NCBI GenBank assembly: GCA_038258415.1 | Contig: JBBSPY010000099.1 | Span: 1 to 11,089 of the forward strand | Direction of reading: 5' to 3' | Length of the DNA stretch: 11,089 nt | From: Schlegelella_A sp038258415 | GTDB taxonomy: Bacteria > Pseudomonadota > Gammaproteobacteria > Burkholderiales > Burkholderiaceae_C | Shown here: piece by piece, positions 7,516 through 11,089 of the stretch | How the letters are laid out: each line of letters opens with the position of its first letter | Numbering within the stretch: the stretch's first letter is position 1 | Translations under genes and position numbers: made by a program | Notes under the pieces: model-generated | What the model was told of the DNA's origin: nothing | Database searches by the model: none | The model's input: the letters and a program-made list of their open reading frames with translations, nothing else

Positions 7516-7701
7516 TCAGAGCTTGTCGATGCCGTCTTTTACCTTTTCCTTGGCGTCGCCATAGGTTTCCTGCGTCTTGCCGGCGGCCTTGTCGACGGCG
7601 CCTTCGGCTTCGAGGTCGCGGTTGCCGACGACCTTGCCCGTCGCTTCCTTCACGGAACCCTTGGCCTGCTCCAGATTGCCCTTGACTTGATCCTTGTTCA
7701 T
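7516..7701 (-). CDS. csbD: CsbD-family stress-response protein
   Basis: This 61-residue, highly charged and hydrophilic protein begins MNKDQVKGNLEQAKGSVKEA and continues GKVVGNRDLEAEG, the classic CsbD signature, followed by an Ala/Lys/Asp-rich helical tail. Family members are abundant small proteins raised in general stress (sigma-B dependent in Bacillus); their molecular action is unknown. GGGGA upstream of the ATG gives a ribosome site about 7 bases away. The gene is a single unit, convergent with the helicase and divergent from the OmpA-like lipoprotein gene. A 9-bp inverted repeat lies about 42-75 bases upstream of its start. The codon pattern is less GC-extreme than in its neighbours, as expected for a Lys-rich protein. 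Confidence 0.93.
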   Translation of the reverse strand: MNKDQVKGNLEQAKGSVKEATGKVVGNRDLEAEGAVDKAAGKTQETYGDAKEKVKDGIDKL

Positions 7702-7742
7702 GTTGATCCCCGCTTTCGTTGGTGGTCAGCGGCACCGATCGC

Positions 7743-7775
7743 GCCGCCGATGCACAACTGTCGCGAATCGGCGGC
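7743..7775. repeat. 9-bp inverted repeat upstream of csbD
   Basis: GCCGCCGAT (7743-7751) and ATCGGCGGC (7767-7775) are exact reverse complements 15 bases apart; their centres are 24 bp apart, a little over two helical turns. They lie in the 224-bp gap between csbD and the OmpA-like lipoprotein gene. They could be paired operator half-sites or a leader hairpin for csbD. Apart from this and a possible -10 box at 7879, I see nothing definite in the gap. Confidence 0.35.
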
Positions 7776-7878
7776 AACCCGACTGTCGGCACGCTCCGGC
7801 GTGAGACGTAGGACTCGGAGCGGGCTGTTCGACGGACCGCCGGCGCCAGCCGGTGGCATGAACCGCGTGGCCGCGGGC

Positions 7879-7884
7879 TAAAGT
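7879..7884 (+). promoter_or_regulatory. Possible -10 box for the OmpA-like lipoprotein/rlpA operon
   Basis: TAAAGT lies 41 bases before the ATG at 7926, in an otherwise GC-rich stretch, and would give a leader of roughly 35 bases. No good -35 box is seen. No Shine-Dalgarno precedes the start codon either. Confidence 0.3.
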
Positions 7885-7925
7885 GCGGCGTCGCCTCCGT
7901 CGTCGCACGTCACGCCGCACCCGTC

Positions 7926-9218
7926 ATGCCCAGGTCGCCCCCGTCATCGCATCGCAGCGGAGCAACCGCACAGCGTGCGCGCGTGTTCGCGCTCGCGGTC
8001 CTGACCGCAGTCGCCGCCATCGGCTGCGCGGGTCCGGTGAAACGCGACACACCGCCGCCCGCCACACCGGCGCCCGTGCCGCCGCGCCCGTCGCCGGTGC
8101 CCCCCGCGCCGGCGGTCGTCGAGCCCCCCGGGGCGTTCGCCGAGGTCGTTGCGCGCGCCGGCGAGCGGCTGCTGCAAGACGCGCGCGGCGTCGTCGGCGC
8201 AGGACCGCGCGAGCTGGTGATCGACCCGCTCCTCGACGCATCGAGCGGCCAGCAGACGACCGCCACGGCGCTGATGGGCCAGCAACTCGCCTCGCTGCTG
8301 CCATCGCGCGCGCCGCAATGGAAGCTGCAGCCGCTGTCGCGCGGTGTCCTGGCGCGCAAGCCCCTGCTGCTGATCGGCACGCTCACGCCGGTGCACACCG
8401 GCGACGCCCGTGCCGCATCGGCCGACGCGTTTCGTGTCTGCCTCGTGGTGATCGACCTCGCCAGCGGCAAGCTCGTTGCCAAGCGCGTCGACCGGGCGAC
8501 CGTCGCGACCGTCAACGCCGAGCCGACGCCCTTCTATCGCGACAGCCCGACGTGGGCGCTCGACAAGACCACGCTCGCGTACATCAAGTCGTGCCAGGGC
8601 AGCTCCCCCGGCGACGCGATGTCCGCCGAATACCTGGCGCGGCTACCGGCGCAGGCGCTGATCCGCGAGGCGCAGGTCGCGCTCGCCGACAACCGCACGC
8701 CCGAAGCGCTGCGCCTCTTTAACGAGGCGGCCCCGCTGGCCGCGCGCGACGACCTGCGCGTGCTCAACGGGCTCTACCTCGCGAGCTGGCGCAGCGGCAA
8801 GCGCAAGGAAGCGGCCGAGGCCTTCGGGCGCATCGTCGGCGTCGGTCTCGAGACGCGCCGCCTGCCGATCAAGATGCTGTTCGCGCCCGGTTCGACGCGC
8901 TTGATCGCCTCGGCCGACCTGCGCGCACAGTATGCGATGTGGCTGCGCGAGATCGCGGTGCAGGCCGGCGTGCGAGAGACCTGCATGCGGGTCGTCGGAC
9001 ACACCAGCCGCACCGGCAGCGTCGCCGGCAACGACGCGCTGTCGAAGCGGCGCGCGGCCGCCGTCCGCGAGGGCCTCGAGCTGCTTGACAAGGCGCTCGC
9101 CGGCCGGCTCGAGGCGGTCGGCGTCGGCTCGCGCGAGACGATCGTCGACCTCGGCACCGACGACGCCCGCGACGCGCTCGACCGTCGCGTCGAGTTCCGG
9201 ACCGTCGACTGCGCGTGA
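7926..9218 (+). CDS. Lipoprotein with FlgO/LpoB-like, helical-repeat and OmpA-like domains
   Basis: This 430-residue predicted lipoprotein has a signal peptide with a hydrophobic core at ~19-31 and lipobox A-I-G-C, giving lipidated Cys34. A Pro-rich linker (~43-68) would cross toward the wall. Residues ~70-225 (VIDPLLDASSGQQTTAT, PLLLIGTLTPV, LVVIDLASGKLVAKRV) look like a FlgO/LpoB-type alpha/beta domain. Residues ~238-308 look like TPR-type helices (AREAQVALADN-like, NGLYLASWRSGKRKEAAEAF). Residues ~315-430 form an OmpA-like peptidoglycan-binding domain with GHTSRTG, NDALSKRRAAAV and DRRVEF. In OmpA itself the first motif is TD, and the Asp helps bind peptidoglycan; here it is Ser361, although the Arg of the second motif is kept. 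The gene overlaps rlpA by GTGA, pointing to a shared cell-wall role. The FlgO-like and TPR calls are by eye. Confidence 0.85.
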   Translation: MPRSPPSSHRSGATAQRARVFALAVLTAVAAIGCAGPVKRDTPPPATPAPVPPRPSPVPPAPAVVEPPGAFAEVVARAGERLLQDARGVVGAGPRELVIDPLLDASSGQQTTATALMGQQLASLLPSRAPQWKLQPLSRGVLARKPLLLIGTLTPVHTGDARAASADAFRVCLVVIDLASGKLVAKRVDRATVATVNAEPTPFYRDSPTWALDKTTLAYIKSCQGSSPGDAMSAEYLARLPAQALIREAQVALADNRTPEALRLFNEAAPLAARDDLRVLNGLYLASWRSGKRKEAAEAFGRIVGVGLETRRLPIKMLFAPGSTRLIASADLRAQYAMWLREIAVQAGVRETCMRVVGHTSRTGSVAGNDALSKRRAAAVREGLELLDKALAGRLEAVGVGSRETIVDLGTDDARDALDRRVEFRTVDCA

Positions 9219-10114
9219 GACCGGTTGCGGCGCTGGCAACGGCGCTGCTCGCGGCCCTGCTCGTCGGCTGCGCCGGTACTTCTGGCGGCGGTGCACATCG
9301 CGACCGCGACGACCGCGACGGCCCCGGCATCGACCCACCGGCCGATGTCGACCGGCGGCCGGATGCCGAGCCGCGGGTCGAGGACGTCCGCCCTGGTGGC
9401 GCGAACAAGCCGTACCAGGTGTTCGGCCGCGACTACGTGCCGCTGGCCGCCGACAGCCCGCTCGTCGAGCGCGGCCTCGCGTCGTGGTACGGACGCAAGT
9501 TCCACGGCCGGCCGACCGCCAGCGGCGAGCGCTACGACATGTACGCGATGACGGCCGCGCACCCGACGCTGCCGATCCCGAGCTACGCACGCATCCGCAA
9601 CCCGGCCAACGGCCGCGAGGTCGTCGTCCGCGTCAACGACCGCGGCCCCTTCCACCCAGGCCGCATCGTCGACCTGAGCTACGCAGCAGCCGCGAAGCTC
9701 GGCGTGCTGCGCGGCGTCGCGCCGGTCGAGTTGCAGCGGATCACGTGGGACGAGATCCGCGCCGATTCGTGGCGCCGCGAGCCGGGGTTGGCCGTCGCGA
9801 CGACCGTTCCGGCCGACGCGGTCGTCCCGATTTCGGCCACCTCCGCTGCTGCGCCGACCGAGCCCGCCGTGGCCAGCTTCTGGGTGCAGATCGGCGCCTT
9901 TCGCGATGCCTCGGGCGCGGCCTCGTTCCAGCGTCGTGTCACCGTCGAGATCGAGGCGATGGCTGCAAAGGTGACCACCGTCGCTGACGTGCAGCTTTAC
10001 CGCGTGCAGGTCGGCCCGTATCCGAGCCGGGACGAGGCCGCGCAGGCGGCGGCGCGCATCCGCGCCGCGATAGGCGTCGTGCCGCTGATCGTGGAGAAGG
10101 CGGCGCCGCGCTAG
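9215..10114 (+). CDS. rlpA: Septal lytic transglycosylase lipoprotein RlpA (double-psi barrel plus SPOR)
   Basis: This 299-residue outer-membrane lipoprotein is expected to cleave glycan strands lacking stem peptides at the septum, aiding daughter-cell separation. The signal peptide ends in lipobox L-V-G-C (Cys19). An Asp/Arg-rich spacer (~28-60) follows. The RlpA double-psi beta-barrel spans ~86-176, with GLASWYGRKFHGRPTASGE, MYAMTAAHPTLP and VVRVNDRGPFHPGRIVDLS. The residues matching the catalytic Glu, His and Asp known from Pseudomonas RlpA are E105, H116 and D142, so activity is likely. After a low-complexity linker, a SPOR domain (~221-296; FWVQIGAF and YRVQVGPYPSRDEA) should bind denuded septal glycan. 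The GTG start overlaps the previous stop and has no clear ribosome site of its own, which argues for coupled translation with the OmpA-like lipoprotein. Confidence 0.95.
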   Translation: MRPVAALATALLAALLVGCAGTSGGGAHRDRDDRDGPGIDPPADVDRRPDAEPRVEDVRPGGANKPYQVFGRDYVPLAADSPLVERGLASWYGRKFHGRPTASGERYDMYAMTAAHPTLPIPSYARIRNPANGREVVVRVNDRGPFHPGRIVDLSYAAAAKLGVLRGVAPVELQRITWDEIRADSWRREPGLAVATTVPADAVVPISATSAAAPTEPAVASFWVQIGAFRDASGAASFQRRVTVEIEAMAAKVTTVADVQLYRVQVGPYPSRDEAAQAAARIRAAIGVVPLIVEKAAPR

Positions 10115-10133
10115 CGGTTCGACGTGCGGACCG
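10115..10133. terminator. Weak hairpin between rlpA and the convergent lipoprotein gene
   Basis: CGGTTC (10115-10120) can pair with GGACCG (10128-10133) using one G-U pair around a 7-base loop, directly after the rlpA stop. No T-run follows. The whole gap to the convergent stop is only 36 bases, and nothing better is seen in it. Confidence 0.25.
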
Positions 10134-10150
10134 GCGCGGTCGACAATCGC

Positions 10151-10582
10151 TCAGTGCGTGCACCGAAACGTGCCGGACAACGAGGCCGGCGTGATCCTGT
10201 AGGTGCCGGTGGCAAGGTTGGCGGTCGCCTGGCCCGTCAACGTCACCGTGTTGTTGTGGCTGTCCGTGCCGGAGATGGCCAGTGCGCCCCCCGTTGCGAT
10301 CGTTCCCGTGCAGGCGATGGTGACCGTACCGAAGGCGCCGGTTCCGCTGCACGACGAGAAGGCTCCGGTCGCCGTCGGCAGCACCGCCGTCACGACGAGC
10401 GAGTCGTCGGATGACTTGCCCGGCGACATGCACGCGTAGGTTCCGGCATAGCTGCCGTTTGCCGGCGGCGGGTCGACGGTCACCGGGGTGTCGTCGTCTG
10501 AAGAACCGCCGCCTCCGCAACCGACGAGGGCGCAGGCAGCGGCGACGCAACCGGAGACGAGCAGGGATCGGAGAAAGGTCAT
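10151..10582 (-). CDS. Small unrecognised lipoprotein with four mature cysteines
   Basis: This 143-residue predicted lipoprotein is not assigned to a family. The signal peptide MTFLRSLLVSGCVAAACAL ends in lipobox L-V-G-C (Cys22), followed by GGGG, SSDDD and a Pro-rich spacer to ~40. The rest is Gly/Thr/Ser/Ala-rich and looks like a beta-strand domain: GSYAGTYAC, TGAFSSCSGTG, GTVTIACTGT, TVTLTGQATANLATGTYRI, GTFRC. C51, C78, C91 and C141 could form two disulphides in the periplasm or outside. Two adjacent ATGs exist, at 10585 and 10582; the second is chosen because GGAAA is then 5 bases away rather than 2. Longer versions from 10672 would put a charged stretch before the signal peptide and are unlikely. 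It is divergent from the winged-helix regulator, which might control it. Confidence 0.8.
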   Translation of the reverse strand: MTFLRSLLVSGCVAAACALVGCGGGGSSDDDTPVTVDPPPANGSYAGTYACMSPGKSSDDSLVVTAVLPTATGAFSSCSGTGAFGTVTIACTGTIATGGALAISGTDSHNNTVTLTGQATANLATGTYRITPASLSGTFRCTH

Positions 10583-10649
10583 CATGGTTTCCAGGCGGCC
10601 GGACGGGAACTGGGACAGCCGTCCGAACCGAGCCACCGTTCGACTGCCA

Positions 10650-10693
10650 GCGTTCGCGGCACGCCACGACAAGCGTGGACGAGCCGGGAACGC
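10650..10693. repeat. 44-bp imperfect palindrome in the lipoprotein/regulator gap
   Basis: Paired blocks, outside to inside: GCGTTC (10650-10655) with GAACGC (10688-10693); CGGC (10657-10660) with GCCG (10683-10686); CG (10662-10663) with CG (10680-10681); and CCACG (10664-10668) with CGTGG (10674-10678). That makes 17 pairs with two single mismatches, one bulge and a 5-base loop. It lies about 70 bases upstream of the lipoprotein start and about 90 upstream of the regulator start. It may be an operator or an RNA structure. Confidence 0.5.
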
Positions 10694-10730
10694 ACGCGCA
10701 GAATCCTCCGCTCGTCGAACACGAACAACG

Positions 10731-10762
10731 CGAAGGTTCGCCGAACGAGCGGCGAAAGTTCG
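10731..10762. promoter_or_regulatory. Twin CGAA-NG-TTCG palindromes, candidate operator of the regulator
   Basis: CGAAGGTTCG (10731-10740) and CGAAAGTTCG (10753-10762) differ at one base and begin 22 bp apart, about two helical turns, so two dimers could bind on one DNA face. More CGAA copies lie at 10716, 10722, 10742 and 10771. A 7-bp inverted repeat (TTCGCCG at 10737-10743, CGGCGAA at 10750-10756) overlaps the pair. The site ends 21 bases before the chosen start of the regulator gene. Confidence 0.45.
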
Positions 10763-10783
10763 ATGAATCGCGAAGTGAGGCGC

Positions 10784-11089
10784 ATGTCCGTGTCTTCATC
10801 GATGTCAGAAGGAGCCGGCGGTATCAGGTTCGATGCCTACGTGTTCGATACGAATCGCCGCGAGTTGCGGCGCGCAGGCGTCGTGGTCGAGCTTCGGCCG
10901 CAGGTCGAGACCCTCCTGCGACTGTTTCTCGCGCAGCCGGGCCGGCTTCTCACCCGGGCCGAACTGAAGGCCTCGCTCTGGCCCGCGGTGGTGGTGACGG
11001 ACGACTCGCTCGTCCAGTGCGTCAGCGAACTTCGAGCGGCGCTCGGCGACCACAACCAGCAATTCGTTCGAACCGTCCGCGGCCGTGGC
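10784..11089 (+). CDS. OmpR/CadC-type winged-helix transcriptional regulator, N-terminus (partial)
   Basis: Only the first 102 residues are in the window; the right edge cuts the gene. Residues ~14-102 form a Trans_reg_C winged-helix DNA-binding domain: VVELRPQVETLLRLFLAQPG, then LLTRAELKASLWP, VVVTDDSLVQCVSELRAALGD and FVRTVRGRG, where the family normally continues into YRF. An N-terminal DNA-binding domain without a preceding receiver domain suggests a CadC-like or TPR/ATPase-fused regulator rather than a standard response regulator; what follows is unseen. The ATG at 10784 is preceded by GTGAGG at 3 bases, which is close. In-frame ATGs at 10763 and 10802 are alternatives; choosing 10763 would place the second palindrome immediately against the start codon. 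The divergent lipoprotein gene is a possible target. Confidence 0.85.
   Translation, partial: MSVSSSMSEGAGGIRFDAYVFDTNRRELRRAGVVVELRPQVETLLRLFLAQPGRLLTRAELKASLWPAVVVTDDSLVQCVSELRAALGDHNQQFVRTVRGRG

Noticed and set aside
10488..10766. A 92-residue plus-strand frame across the lipoprotein/regulator gap.
   Set aside because: It starts inside the lipoprotein gene on the opposite strand, has Arg/Ala-rich composition and no ribosome site, and its end overlaps the candidate operator.

Overview
High-GC DNA with tight gene packing, weak Shine-Dalgarno sites and frequent 4-base stop/start overlaps. The gene set (gentisate dioxygenase, wax ester synthase, a Cache/PAS/GGDEF protein, an RlpA lipoprotein with a SPOR domain, CsbD) fits a Gram-negative proteobacterium, most likely a betaproteobacterium of the Burkholderiales. 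The placement is inferred from gene content and base composition only. The region looks chromosomal: no rRNA, tRNA, transposase, integrase, CRISPR array or phage gene was found.

Layout. (1) 1-812, minus strand: a small GYD-like protein followed 17 bases later by gentisate 1,2-dioxygenase, which runs off the left edge; probably an aromatic-degradation operon. (2) 941-2871, plus strand: a WS/DGAT acyltransferase (storage lipid synthesis) overlapping a DUF1304 membrane protein by ATGA. (3) 2890-5208, minus strand: a membrane-anchored sensor diguanylate cyclase with a Cache-type sensor, two PAS domains and a GGEEF domain, convergent with DUF1304. (4) 5299-7431, plus strand: a stand-alone UvrD/Rep-family helicase. 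(5) 7516-7701, minus strand: a CsbD-family stress protein, convergent with the helicase; a perfect 12-bp hairpin lies between them. (6) 7926-10114, plus strand: an envelope pair, a lipoprotein with an OmpA-like C-terminus coupled by GTGA to the septal lytic transglycosylase RlpA. (7) 10151-10585, minus strand: a small unrecognised lipoprotein. (8) 10784-11089, plus strand: the start of a regulator with an OmpR/CadC-type winged helix, cut by the right edge.

How the genes fit together. The window is a run of independent one- and two-gene units. The clear functional pairs are GYD/gentisate dioxygenase, WS/DGAT/DUF1304 and the OmpA-like lipoprotein/RlpA. The most interesting non-coding stretch is 10586-10783, between the divergent lipoprotein and regulator genes. 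It holds a 44-bp imperfect hairpin and two near-identical 10-bp palindromes of the form CGAA-NG-TTCG spaced exactly 22 bp apart, just before the regulator start: a good candidate autoregulatory operator. I see no convincing new multi-gene system; the helicase has no nuclease or other defence partner here.
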